In this document: in pieces, positions 35,456 through 44,154 of the stretch
How the letters are laid out: every line of letters starts with the position of its first letter
Position numbering within the stretch: position 1 is the stretch's first letter
NCBI RefSeq assembly: GCF_000242615.2
Contig: NZ_KI912268.1
Span: 2,386,439 to 2,450,438 of the forward strand
Direction of reading: 5' to 3'
Source of the DNA: Holophaga foetida DSM 6591
GTDB lineage: Bacteria; Acidobacteriota; Holophagae; Holophagales; Holophagaceae
Length of the DNA: 64,000 nucleotides
Notes under the pieces: generated by a model
What the model saw: only the letters and a program-made list of their open reading frames with translations
Told to the model about the DNA's origin: nothing
The model's database searches: none
Made by a program: the position numbers and the translations under genes

Positions 35456-36304
35456 ATGTGCCACTGTGAAGACAAGAACATCTACCTCCCCTACCTCATG
35501 CGGATCGCCCAGGTGACCCAGGAGGCCCCGGGTGTGAAGACCTTCCGCCTGGAGTTCCAGAACGAGGAAGAGGGCCAGAAATTCGAATTCAAGACCGGAC
35601 AGTTCGGGCTCTACTCCGTCTTCGGTGAGGGTGAGAGCACCTTCTGCATCGCCTCCAGCCCCACCCGCAAGGGCTACATCGAGTGCACCTTCCGGGAAAG
35701 TGGCCGGGTCACCAGCGCCCTGGCGGACAAGGAGGTCGGCGATACCATCGGCTTCCGCGGCCCCTACGGCAATGTGTTCCCCCTGGATGCCTGGAAGGGC
35801 AAGAACCTGGTCTTCATCGCGGGCGGCATCGCCCTGCCCCCCCTGCGCAGCGTCATCTGGAACTGCCTGGACCTCCGGGAGAACTTCAAGGACATCACCG
35901 TGGTCTACGGGGCCCGCTCCGTCAACGACCTGGTCTACAAGCATGAGCTGAAGGAGTGGGAAGGGCGCAGCGACATCAACCTGGTCTGCACCGTGGACCC
36001 CGGCGGCGAGACCCCGGACTGGACCGGCAAGGTGGGCTTCATCCCCATGGTGGTCGAGGGACTGGGCCTCAGCGCCGAGAACACCGTGGCCATCGTCTGC
36101 GGCCCCCCCATCATGATCAAGCTGACCCTGCCCGTCCTCCAGAAGCTGGGCTTCCCCCCCGAGAACACCTACACCACCCTGGAGAACCGCATGAAGTGCG
36201 GCCTGGGCAAGTGCGGACGCTGCAACACCGGCTCCAGCTACGTCTGCAAGGACGGCCCGGTCTACACCCTGGCCCAGCTCAACGGACTGCCAGCGGAATA
36301 CTGA
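35456..36304 (+). CDS. flxA: FlxA-like FAD/NAD(P)-binding oxidoreductase
   Basis: A 282-residue ferredoxin-NADP reductase-type flavoprotein that should oxidise NAD(P)H and feed the Flx/Hdr complex. FKTGQFGLYSVFGEGESTFCIASSP is the FAD region (T-G-Q-F and the later S-S-P), GPYGNVFPLDAWKGKNLVFIAGGIALPPLR the nucleotide-binding region, and IVCGPPIMI the C-terminal NAD motif. CGLGKCGRCNTG near the end binds a [2Fe-2S] cluster. ATG 35456 (MCHCEDK) has GGGAG upstream; the frame is open further 5' across the hairpins but without family similarity. Confidence 0.88.
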   Translation: MCHCEDKNIYLPYLMRIAQVTQEAPGVKTFRLEFQNEEEGQKFEFKTGQFGLYSVFGEGESTFCIASSPTRKGYIECTFRESGRVTSALADKEVGDTIGFRGPYGNVFPLDAWKGKNLVFIAGGIALPPLRSVIWNCLDLRENFKDITVVYGARSVNDLVYKHELKEWEGRSDINLVCTVDPGGETPDWTGKVGFIPMVVEGLGLSAENTVAIVCGPPIMIKLTLPVLQKLGFPPENTYTTLENRMKCGLGKCGRCNTGSSYVCKDGPVYTLAQLNGLPAEY

Positions 36305-36324
36305 GTCTCCACGATTCAGCAAGC

Positions 36325-36355
36325 AAAGGGCCAGGCCACCGTGCCTGGCCCTTTT
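36325..36355 (+). terminator. Rho-independent terminator of the hdr-flx operon
   Basis: AAAGGGCCAGGC (36325-36336) pairs with GCCTGGCCCTTT (36343-36354) around a 6-nt loop and runs into a T-tract, 20 bases after the flxA stop. Confidence 0.92.
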
Positions 36356-36441
36356 CCATGCCCAAGGAACCCTATCGGCTCCCCTCCGACCCCGGGCCGA
36401 CTCCCGGGTCGCCTCAGCGGACAAGGGGCGACACTCGACCT

Positions 36442-36454
36442 CAGGTGTCACCTG
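36442..36454. promoter_or_regulatory. Perfect 13-bp palindrome upstream of the adhesin-like gene
   Basis: CAGGTGTCACCTG is a perfect palindrome about a central T, 107 bases before the lipoprotein start. It is a candidate operator for that gene. I do not recognise the regulator, and the rest of the 205-base gap holds no gene. Confidence 0.4.
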
Positions 36455-36560
36455 TGCCACCCGGCTGCCACCCAGAATGGATCACCCCAACATGCCGTCA
36501 AAGCGTGTCATTCGGCATCCCTGTGCAGCAGTTCACGGTCCCAGGAGAGGAGCAACCACC

Positions 36561-38270
36561 ATGGGAAGAACAGCACCATACGGAACGCAACGCAGCCCTT
36601 GGACGGCCAGCCTCCTGGCAACCGGGATCGTCGCCCTGGCGACCGCCTGTGGAGGAGGTGCCAGCAGCGGCGCCACCTCCACTGCGAGCGCGAGCACCTA
36701 CACAATTTCCGGCACGGTAAGCGGGGGTGTCGCCAGCGGCGTGACCCTTACCCTGTCGGGTGCCAGCAGCGCGACGAAGACAACCGGGAGCTCCGGAACC
36801 TACACATTCTCGGGCCTCAGCGCAGGCTCCTACACCGTCGCCCCCACACTCACCGGGTATACCTTCAGCCCCACAAGCTCATCGATCACCCTCTCCAACG
36901 CAGACGTGACCGGCACCGACTTCACCAGTTCCGCTTCGACCTCCACCCTAGGAGACAGAACCGATTACTCCTCGGTCTCGCTCACGTCCGGCGGCACGTA
37001 CTCGGCGAGCACGGCGGGTGTCTCCGGGCAGTATTACAGCTACAGTTCGACCACCGCCGGCACCCCGGCCATCAAGGTGGCCCCCGGTGGAAGCCTGACC
37101 CTCAACAATTCCAAAGCCACCAAGAGCGGCAGTACGACGGATCTGGAGAACAGCGGGTTCTACGGGTTCAACGTCGGGGTGCTCGCCTCCTCTTCCAGTT
37201 CCGCCAGCAGCTATGTGGAGACGAGCAAGACCACCACCGTAACCCTGACGGATTGCACCATCAGCACCGCCGCATCCGGGGCCAACGGGGCCTTTGCCTT
37301 TGGCGAGGGCGCGACGGTCAACCTTGACCACGTCACCATCGTCACCACCGGCGACAGCAACTCCCGGGGCGTGGATGCCACCTATGGCGGCACCGTCAAT
37401 ATCACCAACTCGACCCTTTCCACCCTGGGAGGCTCCTGTGCCGCCCTGGCCTCGGACCGCTACACGGGAGCCAGCGCCCCCACCATCAATGCGACCAACT
37501 GTACCGGGACAACCGCCGGGAGCGGCTCCCCGGGCATCTACTGCACCGGAACCTTCACGGTCACCGACTGCACCCTGAGTGCAACCGGTTCCGAAGCCGC
37601 CTGCATCGAGGGCCTGAACTCCATCACGCTGAACAACACCAGCCTGTCTGGGGTCGCCAAGTGGGGGGTCATTGTCTACCAGAGCATGTCGGGGGACTCC
37701 ACGGTGGGCACCGGGAGGTTCACCATGACCGGTGGGACCCTAACCAATGGCTTTGCCAAGGGCCCGGCCTTCTTCGTCTGCGACACGGATGCGGTCATCA
37801 CCCTGAATGGCGCCACCATCGTCAATGCGTCCGATACGCTCCTGGTGGCTGGCACGGCCTCAGCCGCGAGCAGTTATATCGACAACGTCAACAGCAGCTG
37901 GGGAAGCGATGGCGGCGTGGTCACCTTCGTCGCCAACAACCAGACCCTTGTCGGGAAGGTCATCCTGTGTGATTCCTCCAGCACCCTTGCCATGACCCTG
38001 ACCGCTTCCACCCTCACCGGTCCCATCGACACGGACAACGTCGGCGGGACGAAGACACTCGCCCTGGATGCGAGCAGCAAGTGGACCGCCACCGCCAATT
38101 CCAACATCACCACCCTGTCCGGTGTAGTCCTGAGCGCGGGCGTTCCGACCAATGTGGATGCCTCTTCCGGCGTCACCATCACCTACACAAGCATGACCAA
38201 TGGCAGCGGGGGCGCCCTGACAGGGACCTACACCCTGAGCAGTGGCGGAACCCTCAAGGCCAAGAGCTGA
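36561..38270 (+). CDS. Surface lipoprotein with Ser/Thr-rich beta-helix (adhesin-like)
   Basis: The 569-residue product has a signal peptide ending at the lipobox LATAC, then a Ser/Ala/Thr/Gly-rich linker. A carboxypeptidase-regulatory/Cna-B-like domain follows (YTISGTVSGGVASGVTLTLSG, SGTYTFSGLSAGSYTVAPT), then a long parallel beta-helix with repeated N-(S/T)-T-L and N.T.(V/L)TLTDCTI-type rungs. It is probably displayed on the outer surface. Start ATG 36561 (MGRTAPYG) has AGGAGAGGAG upstream. Its base and residue use (Thr/Ser/Gly) differ strongly from neighbours. No enzymatic motif is seen; ligand unknown. Confidence 0.72.
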   Translation: MGRTAPYGTQRSPWTASLLATGIVALATACGGGASSGATSTASASTYTISGTVSGGVASGVTLTLSGASSATKTTGSSGTYTFSGLSAGSYTVAPTLTGYTFSPTSSSITLSNADVTGTDFTSSASTSTLGDRTDYSSVSLTSGGTYSASTAGVSGQYYSYSSTTAGTPAIKVAPGGSLTLNNSKATKSGSTTDLENSGFYGFNVGVLASSSSSASSYVETSKTTTVTLTDCTISTAASGANGAFAFGEGATVNLDHVTIVTTGDSNSRGVDATYGGTVNITNSTLSTLGGSCAALASDRYTGASAPTINATNCTGTTAGSGSPGIYCTGTFTVTDCTLSATGSEAACIEGLNSITLNNTSLSGVAKWGVIVYQSMSGDSTVGTGRFTMTGGTLTNGFAKGPAFFVCDTDAVITLNGATIVNASDTLLVAGTASAASSYIDNVNSSWGSDGGVVTFVANNQTLVGKVILCDSSSTLAMTLTASTLTGPIDTDNVGGTKTLALDASSKWTATANSNITTLSGVVLSAGVPTNVDASSGVTITYTSMTNGSGGALTGTYTLSSGGTLKAKS

Positions 38271-38281
38271 GGCGACCAAGT

Positions 38282-38318
38282 TCCCAAGGGGGTCGGAAAT
38301 GGGCCGTTCCCCTTGGGA
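38282..38318. terminator. Bidirectional terminator-like hairpin between convergent genes
   Basis: TCCCAAGGGG (38282-38291) pairs with CCCCTTGGGA (38309-38318) between the adhesin-like gene and the convergent glycosyltransferase, whose stop is two bases away. There is no long T-run on either side. Confidence 0.65.
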
Positions 38319-38319
38319 C

Positions 38320-39411
38320 TCAGCGGGCCAGAGCCTTCTGGGCGAAATCCAGGTTCGCCGTGACGCGGGGATGTTCCGCCACCGGGAGCTCCGTGCCCCC
38401 CAACAGTTCCCGACAGACCTTCAGGGATTCTCCGAAGCGCCCCGTCCAGTAGCAGGCCACGGCGTACTCGTCCCGGTTCCGCCACTGGGCGAAGGAGGGG
38501 TCCACGAAGAGGATGTCCGTGCAGGGCAGGATCTCCATCGCCTGCCGGGCGAAGAGATAGGCCAGATGATGATCTCCGGCCAGACGGCAGTACCGGGCCA
38601 GCTGCCCCAGGGTCTCAGGGCGCCCGGGACGCATCTGGTAGGCCTTGAGGTAGGCGCCAAGAACTTCGCTCCTGGCATGCCCCAGGGATTCCTTGAGCAG
38701 GGCGACCTGGTAGAGGGCGTACCACACCTCTTCCTCCCAGCCGCCTTGGGCTGCCCGACGCTCGTACATCTCCAGGCTGCGCTCCGCCTGGCCGGCATCC
38801 CGGTAGCTCTGGGCCAGATAGAAGGTGTAGCGGGTGTGCCCCGGCTCTTTCCGAAGGGCCTCCTCCAGCACCGCCGCATCCTTCTCGTATTTTCGCGGGT
38901 CCGCGCTGCGGGCGCCCTGGCAGCGGTCGAGAATCGCCGGACCCTCCATTGCCTCCATCCGATGAGGCAGCTCACAACTCAAGTATTCGTGAAGCACGCC
39001 CTCGTAGCGCCAGGGTAGCCGGGTGGCGGCCAGGAAGGATCGGCGGTATTCCAGCCCAGCATCCAGGTGCAGCACGGTGTAGGCATCCTCTCCCAGCGCG
39101 GGCCAAGCAAAGCCCTGAGGCATCAGGAGAACATCATCGGCATCCATAAAGAGGAGGTAGTCCGAGCGCCGCCCCGCCAGGGCGATTGCCTCGCTGCGGT
39201 TATGCCCGAAGTCCACCCAGGGACGCTCGTGGAGCTCCCCGGGAATTCCAGCCAAGGCCTCCCGGATCAAGGCCTGGGTGCCGTCCATGGACCCCGTGTC
39301 CACGATTACCCAGGCGTCGATCCAGGGTCGCACGGAGGCCAAGCAGCGCCGGATCACCGGCGCCTCGTTCTTGACGATCATGTTGAGACAGATGGAGGGC
39401 AATGCTGACAC
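38320..39411 (-). CDS. Family 2 glycosyltransferase with TPR-like C-terminus
   Basis: A 363-residue protein. The N-terminal GT-A domain has SICLNMIVKNEAPVIRRCLAS, VIVDTGSMDGT and the DxD motif FMDADD. From about residue 185 it becomes helical repeats (EEALRKEPGHTRYTFYLAQSYRDAG, MYERRA) like TPR. Such proteins typically glycosylate surface polymers or proteins. It begins with GTG 39411, without an evident ribosome-binding site, only 6 bases after the truncated lipoprotein copy, suggesting its original upstream region was lost in the rearrangement. A role in modifying the neighbouring Ser/Thr-rich surface proteins is speculation. Confidence 0.85.
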   Translation of the reverse strand: MSALPSICLNMIVKNEAPVIRRCLASVRPWIDAWVIVDTGSMDGTQALIREALAGIPGELHERPWVDFGHNRSEAIALAGRRSDYLLFMDADDVLLMPQGFAWPALGEDAYTVLHLDAGLEYRRSFLAATRLPWRYEGVLHEYLSCELPHRMEAMEGPAILDRCQGARSADPRKYEKDAAVLEEALRKEPGHTRYTFYLAQSYRDAGQAERSLEMYERRAAQGGWEEEVWYALYQVALLKESLGHARSEVLGAYLKAYQMRPGRPETLGQLARYCRLAGDHHLAYLFARQAMEILPCTDILFVDPSFAQWRNRDEYAVACYWTGRFGESLKVCRELLGGTELPVAEHPRVTANLDFAQKALAR

Positions 39412-39417
39412 CCACGA

Positions 39418-39681
39418 TTAGTAGAACTTGAACCTGTTGAAATACGGCGATGCACCACCGGAACGGGTGACCGTGACCGTCAGGTAGCCGCTGCCTCCGG
39501 AGGGTATCTCCAGGCTGGCGGGGCTGCCGCTCAGGGAGAAGCGCTGCTCAAGGTTACTGAAGGCCCCGCCTCCCCCATGGCCGGAACATCCAATGCTGAG
39601 GGAGAGCCCCAGACAGAGGACGATAGGTGCCCAGCGCCGAAGGCGGCTACAACAATTCGAGAGATCTCGGGAATGACCCAT
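39418..39681 (-). pseudogene. Truncated lipoprotein copy C
   Basis: An 87-residue version of the lipoprotein at 43496-44116. It keeps the signal and lipobox region (RWAPIVLCLGLSLSIGC) and the following FSNLEQRFSLSGSPASLEIPSGGSGYLTV. After TRSGG it diverges into ASPYFNRFKFY and stops, where copy A continues for another 120 residues. The break lies next to the glycosyltransferase gene and probably marks the end of the duplicated region. Confidence 0.8.
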
Positions 39682-39735
39682 GGGGACAAACCTTATGCAA
39701 CGAGTCTTTGCGATTGGCTGATGAGTAGATTAAGG

Positions 39736-41397
39736 CTATTGAAGCACAAGAGGCGCCGTAATGGTCGCCGGCAGACCCAGTTCCGAATTGGTGATGGTTT
39801 TCAGGAGCCATCCGTTGGTGTCATAACCAGCACTGCCGCAAGTGGGGTTATCTATACCAGCGGCATGGAACGACACGGAAATGCTGATTCCTGAGGTCTC
39901 GACCGTGCTGGGAACCATGAAACTGTCTTTTGATCCCACCCAGTAAGCCGTCTTCCCCCAGATCGCATTCCCACCCCCGCTGCCGTCATTCAGATAGGCA
40001 GTGCCCCCGCAGACTCCCCCGGAAAAGGTTGTGAAGTAGACCTGCGCAGGATAACTGGTTCCGTTCCATTGCATATCCATGAGATAGCCGGTCGATGTCA
40101 CTATGGTGAATCCGTAATTCGTAGCTGTAGACAGCTTACCCAACACATTCCCATTCTTATCCACCACCTGCAGCCCTCCAGAAGCCGAGCCGGCAGCCCC
40201 GGTGGCTCCCTGGGGGATGGTGAAATTGAGAACCGCAGCGGAGGTAGTCCCAGTATTGGTCACCGAAGCCGAGCTCCCAGCAGCTCCAGTCGTGACGGTG
40301 CCGATGGAAATGGTGGCGGCCGCACCGGCAGTACCAGCTGCTCCCGTGGGCCCGGTCGGGCCTGTCCCGCCTGTGGCTCCGGTTGCCCCTGTCGCGCCGG
40401 TTGCACCGGTAGAACCCGTGCTTCCTTGAGGTCCGGCAACCCCTGCTGGGCCCTGAGCGCCGGTATCGCCCTGAGGGCCCTGGATGCCTTGGGCGCCCGT
40501 GGGACCAGTCGGCCCCGTCGGACCGGCCACGCCCTGGGCACCCGTCGCCCCCTTCGAGGCCAGCACCGCCCAATGGCCCCCGGAACCACTCACGTCCGTT
40601 GCGGGATCAATCGCTGTGCTGATCGTCAGGGCCACATAGCTGGTCCCATCTTCGGAGACGGCATCCCCGGCGGCGTAGGTTGTTGAAGAAGACCAGGCAT
40701 TCCGAAAATTGGCCACCGCGCCCGTGGCACCGGTCGCTCCGGTTGCGCCCACAGCCCCAGTCGCCCCCTGAACCCCCTGGATGCCCTGAGCCCCTTGAGC
40801 GCCGGTAGGCCCCGCAGGCCCGACGGGTCCCTGGGGGCCGGTGGCACCCTGCTCTCCGGTCACCTCCCGAGGCACCCAGCTCGTCCCGTTGAACACCAGC
40901 GACTGCCCGCTGGTGGGATTTGCCGTCGTCAGGTCCAGGGGGAAGCCCTGCAGGCTCTGCAAAGTCGTCTTGTACTGGGTCCCCCCCAGATCCCCGGCGA
41001 AGCTCCCCGTCAGCTCGAAGGCCGACCGCGCCTGGAGCGCGGGCACCAGGTCCGTGTCCGGCGTCAGGGTCGTGCTCCCGATGGCCACCCTCAGCTTGAG
41101 GTTGGGCTTGGCCAGCACCTCGGTCGGGATGGCGGTCATCCCGGTGCCTCCCAGGACCACGGCGTAGAGCCCGTTGGTCACCGAAAGGGTCTGTTCCCCC
41201 GAAGTCCAGAGCTCGGCACCACCACTATCCAGGATCGTGAAAACAAAGGTCCGGCTGCCGGTCACCGGCAGCGTGCCCTCAAGCAGGCGCCCCTGATAGG
41301 CGATCTGGGGATTCGGCAGGGCCTCTGTGGCCATGGCCACGAAGGGCATCTGGCTGACCAGGACAGCCGCCAGGGAAGGAAGAAGGGATCGGCGCAT
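39736..41397 (-). CDS. Collagen-like exported protein, intact copy
   Basis: A 553-residue exported protein with a signal peptide ([18 protein letters not shown]) and an N-terminal domain beginning [15 protein letters not shown], a beta-rich domain of secreted proteins. Gly-x-y blocks follow (about residues 180-225 and 270-345: [24 protein letters not shown]), interrupted by a carbohydrate-binding-like module ([25 protein letters not shown]). The C-terminus is a unique beta-rich, cysteine-containing domain. The Gly-x-y blocks should trimerise as a collagen helix, making a fibre with a globular tip. The lipoprotein gene B lies just upstream. Confidence 0.85.
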   Translation of the reverse strand: MRRSLLPSLAAVLVSQMPFVAMATEALPNPQIAYQGRLLEGTLPVTGSRTFVFTILDSGGAELWTSGEQTLSVTNGLYAVVLGGTGMTAIPTEVLAKPNLKLRVAIGSTTLTPDTDLVPALQARSAFELTGSFAGDLGGTQYKTTLQSLQGFPLDLTTANPTSGQSLVFNGTSWVPREVTGEQGATGPQGPVGPAGPTGAQGAQGIQGVQGATGAVGATGATGATGAVANFRNAWSSSTTYAAGDAVSEDGTSYVALTISTAIDPATDVSGSGGHWAVLASKGATGAQGVAGPTGPTGPTGAQGIQGPQGDTGAQGPAGVAGPQGSTGSTGATGATGATGATGGTGPTGPTGAAGTAGAAATISIGTVTTGAAGSSASVTNTGTTSAAVLNFTIPQGATGAAGSASGGLQVVDKNGNVLGKLSTATNYGFTIVTSTGYLMDMQWNGTSYPAQVYFTTFSGGVCGGTAYLNDGSGGGNAIWGKTAYWVGSKDSFMVPSTVETSGISISVSFHAAGIDNPTCGSAGYDTNGWLLKTITNSELGLPATITAPLVLQ

Positions 41398-41422
41398 GGG
41401 TAGTCCTCTGGATGGATGGTGT

Positions 41423-41753
41423 TCAGGGAAGGCTGGGCTGGGGGGCGGGCAGGAAGCCGTGGCGAAGCTCCACGGTCTCCTGGGGGTTCTTCGCGGTGGT
41501 GATACTCACCCGCTCCAGGGCCACGGGATGGTTCTGGAGGTTCCCCCCGGCCTGGTCCGCTCCAGAGGCCAGGATGCTCAGTACCAGGCTGGTGGGAGTG
41601 GCGCTGAGGGCGAAGCGCTGTTCACGGTTGCTGAAAACCCATCCCCCCGTGTCCCGAACAACCGAGGCTGAGGGAGAGGGCAATGCAGAGAACGGTGGGT
41701 GCCCAGCGGGGAAGCCAGCAACAACGCTTCAAGGAATCTGTGAAATACCCCAT
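41423..41753 (-). pseudogene. Degenerate lipoprotein copy B
   Basis: The intact-looking 5' part (ATG 41753; MGYFTDSLKRCC, RWAPTVLCIALSLSLGC) runs out of frame just after GCSGHGG, in a run of six G on the coding strand. The homologous sequence resumes in another frame as WVFSNREQRFALSATPTSLVLSI and then jumps to [22 protein letters not shown]. Relative to copy A it therefore has a frameshift and an internal deletion of roughly 100 codons. The C-terminal 40 residues match copy A closely. A G-tract frameshift could be phase variable, but the deletion argues for decay. Confidence 0.78.
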
Positions 41754-41807
41754 GAGGACCAACCTTATGCAGCGAGTCTTTGCGATTAGCTGAAGGGTGG
41801 AGTAAAG

Positions 41808-43470
41808 CTACTGCAGCACAAGGGGCGCCGTAATGGTTGTCGGCAGACCCAGTTCCGAATTGGTGATGGTTTTCAGGAGCCATCCGTTGGCGTCATTACC
41901 AGCACCTCCGCAAGTGGGGTTATCTATACCGGCGGCATAGAACGGCACAGAAAGACTGATCCCAGAGGTCTCGACAGTGCTGGGAACCATGAAACTGTTC
42001 TTCGACCCCACCCAGTAAGCCGTCTTCCCCCAGATCACAGCCCCGCCTCCGCTGCCGTCATTCAGATAGGCAGTGCCCCCGCAGACCCCCCCCGAAAAGG
42101 TCGTGAAGTAGACCTGCGCAGGATAACAAGTGCCATCCCACTGCATATCCATGAGATAGCCGGCCGATGTCACTATGGTGAATCCGTAATTCGTAGCTGT
42201 AGACACCTTACCCAACACATTCCCATTTTTGTCCACCACCTGCAGCCCTCCAGAAGCTGAGCCCGCGGCCCCGGTGGCTCCCTGGGGGATGGTGAAATTG
42301 AGAACCGCAGCGGAGGTAGTCCCAGTATTGGTCACCGAAGCCGAGCTCCCAGCAGCTCCAGTCGTGACGGTGCCGATGGAAATGGTGGCGGCCGCACCGG
42401 CAGTACCAGCTGCTCCCGTGGGCCCGGTCGGGCCTGTCCCGCCTGTGGCTCCGGTTGCCCCTGTCGCGCCGGTTGCACCGGTAGAACCCGTGGTTTCCTT
42501 GAGGTCCGGCAACCCCTGCTGGGCCCTGAGCGCCGGTATCGCCCTGAGGGCCCTGGATGCCTTGGGCGCCCGTGGGACCAGTCGGCCCCGTCGGACCGGC
42601 CACGCCCTGGGCACCCGTCGCCCCCTTCGAGGCCAGCACCGCCCAATGGCCCCCGGAACCACTCACGTCCGTTGCGGGATCAATCGCTGTGCTGATCGTC
42701 AGGGCCACATAGCTGGTCCCATCTTCGGAGACGGCATCCCCGGCGGCGTAGGTTGTTGAAGAAGACCAGGCATTCCGAAAATTGGCCACCGCGCCCGTGG
42801 CACCGGTCGCTCCGGTTGCGCCCACAGCCCCAGTGGCGCCCTGAATCCCCTGGATGCCCTGGGCCCCCTGATCGCCCGTAGGCCCCGCAGGCCCGACGGG
42901 TCCCTGGGGGCCGGTGGCACCCTGCTCTCCGGTCACCTCCCGAGGCACCCAGCTCGTCCCGTTGAACACCAGCGACTGCCCGCTGGTGGGATTTGCCGTC
43001 GTCAGGTCCAGGGGGAAGCCCTGCAGGCTCTGCAAAGTCGTCTTGTACTGGGTCCCCCCCAGATCCCCGGCAAAGCTCCCCGTCAGCTCGAAGGCCGATC
43101 GGGCCTGGAGCGCGGGTACCAGATCCGTGTCCGGCGTCAGGGTCGTGCCCCCGATGGCCACCCTCAGCTTGAGGTTGGGCTTGGCCAGCACCTCGGTCGG
43201 GATGGCGGTCATCCCCGTGCCCCCCAGGACCACGGCGTAAAGCCCGTTGGTCACCGAAAGAACCTGATCTCCTGAGTTCCAGAGTTCGGCCCCGCCGCTA
43301 TCCAGGATCGCAAAGACAAAGGTCCGGTTGCCGGTCACCGGCAGCGTGCCCTCAAGCAGGCGTCCCTGGTAGGCGATCTGAGGGTTCGGCAGGGCCTCTG
43401 TGGCCATGGCCACGAAGGGCATCTGGCTGACCAGGACAGCCGCCAGGGAAGGAAGAAGGGATCGGCGCAT
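41808..43470 (-). pseudogene. Collagen-like exported protein, frameshifted copy
   Basis: Nearly identical to the copy at 39736-41397, but with one extra base at about 42491-42495 (coding strand GGAAACCACGGG in place of GGAAGCACGGG). The first frame runs from 43470 through the first Gly-x-y block, switches to out-of-frame sequence after GPQGN, and ends at 42208. The second half, including the whole C-terminal domain, is open in the other frame to 41808. Unless read by frameshifting, it yields a protein lacking its tip domain. It is also possible that the insertion is a sequencing error. Confidence 0.85.
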
Positions 43471-43495
43471 GGGTAGTCCTCTGGATGGATGGTGT

Positions 43496-44116
43496 TCAGG
43501 GAAGGCTGGGCTGGGGGGCGGGCAGGAAGCCGTGGCGAAGCTCCACGGTCTCCTGGGGGTTCTTCGCGGTGGTGATGCTCACGTGCTCCAGGGCGACGGC
43601 ATGGTTCTGGAGACTTCCCCCGCTCTGATCGGTACCCGAGGCCACCGTGCTTCCGGTGGGCAGGCTGGACGCGGGCAGCGGCGCCAGGATGCCCAGCGCC
43701 AGACTCGTGGTCTGCTTCTTGGTGCCGGAGCTCCCCTGGAGACTCAGGCTCCCCAGGTTCTGGGCTGCGACGCCCTCCGCCACGGCAATGGTCAGGCGCC
43801 CCGTGGAGGCATCGGCCGGGATGCTGCCGCTGGCCACGACACCCGTGGGCAGGTTCTCCACCGCCAGGGTGATGGCCCCGGTGAAGCCCCCGGACCGGGT
43901 GACTGTCACCGTCAGGTAACCACTGCCTCCGGAGGGAATCTCCAGGCTCGCAGGGCTGGCGCTGAGGGAGAAGCGCTGCTCGAGGTTGCTGAAGACCCCG
44001 CCTCCTCCCCCATGTCCGGAACATCCAATGCTGAGGGAGAGCCCCAGGCAGAGGACGATAGGTGCCCAGCGCCGGGGGCCGAAGCCCTGGGTGGGGAAAG
44101 CTGCGACGTGTCCCAT
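43496..44116 (-). CDS. Lipoprotein, intact copy A of the surface cassette
   Basis: A 206-residue exported protein (start ATG 44116, MGHVAAFPTQG) with lipobox SIGC, a Gly-rich spacer and a beta-sandwich-like region (RFSLSASPASLEIPSGGSGYLTVTVTRSGGFTGAITLAVENLPTGV), reminiscent of Ig-like repeats of surface proteins. Its C-terminus ([24 protein letters not shown]) is also retained in copy B. It precedes the collagen-like gene by 25 bases, so the pair is probably cotranscribed and may work together, as anchor and fibre. Function unknown. Confidence 0.75.
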   Translation of the reverse strand: MGHVAAFPTQGFGPRRWAPIVLCLGLSLSIGCSGHGGGGGVFSNLEQRFSLSASPASLEIPSGGSGYLTVTVTRSGGFTGAITLAVENLPTGVVASGSIPADASTGRLTIAVAEGVAAQNLGSLSLQGSSGTKKQTTSLALGILAPLPASSLPTGSTVASGTDQSGGSLQNHAVALEHVSITTAKNPQETVELRHGFLPAPQPSLP

Positions 44117-44154
44117 GGGGTCCACCTCATTGTTGGCATTGGTTGGCAGGGGAA

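Larger units (their letters stand above)
39418..44116 (-). repeat. Tandem duplication of a lipoprotein + collagen-like cassette (period about 2,073 bp)
   Basis: The two collagen-like genes start 2,073 bases apart (41397 and 43470) and end 2,072 bases apart (39736 and 41808). They are therefore the same length except for one inserted base, and they are nearly identical along most of their sequence. Each is preceded by a lipoprotein copy (A intact, B degenerate), and a third truncated lipoprotein (C) ends the array. The short spacers are also recognisably homologous (CTTATGCA.CGAGTCTTTGCGATT). Confidence 0.9.

Noticed and set aside
36477..36560. Earlier start (36477) for the adhesin-like lipoprotein
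   Set aside because: It would place 28 polar residues before the signal peptide, and the strong AGGAGAGGAG lies directly before ATG 36561.
40300..40860. Short tandem repeats in the collagen-like genes as a CRISPR array
   Set aside because: They are in-frame Gly-x-y codon repeats inside an exported protein; there are no constant spacers or cas genes.
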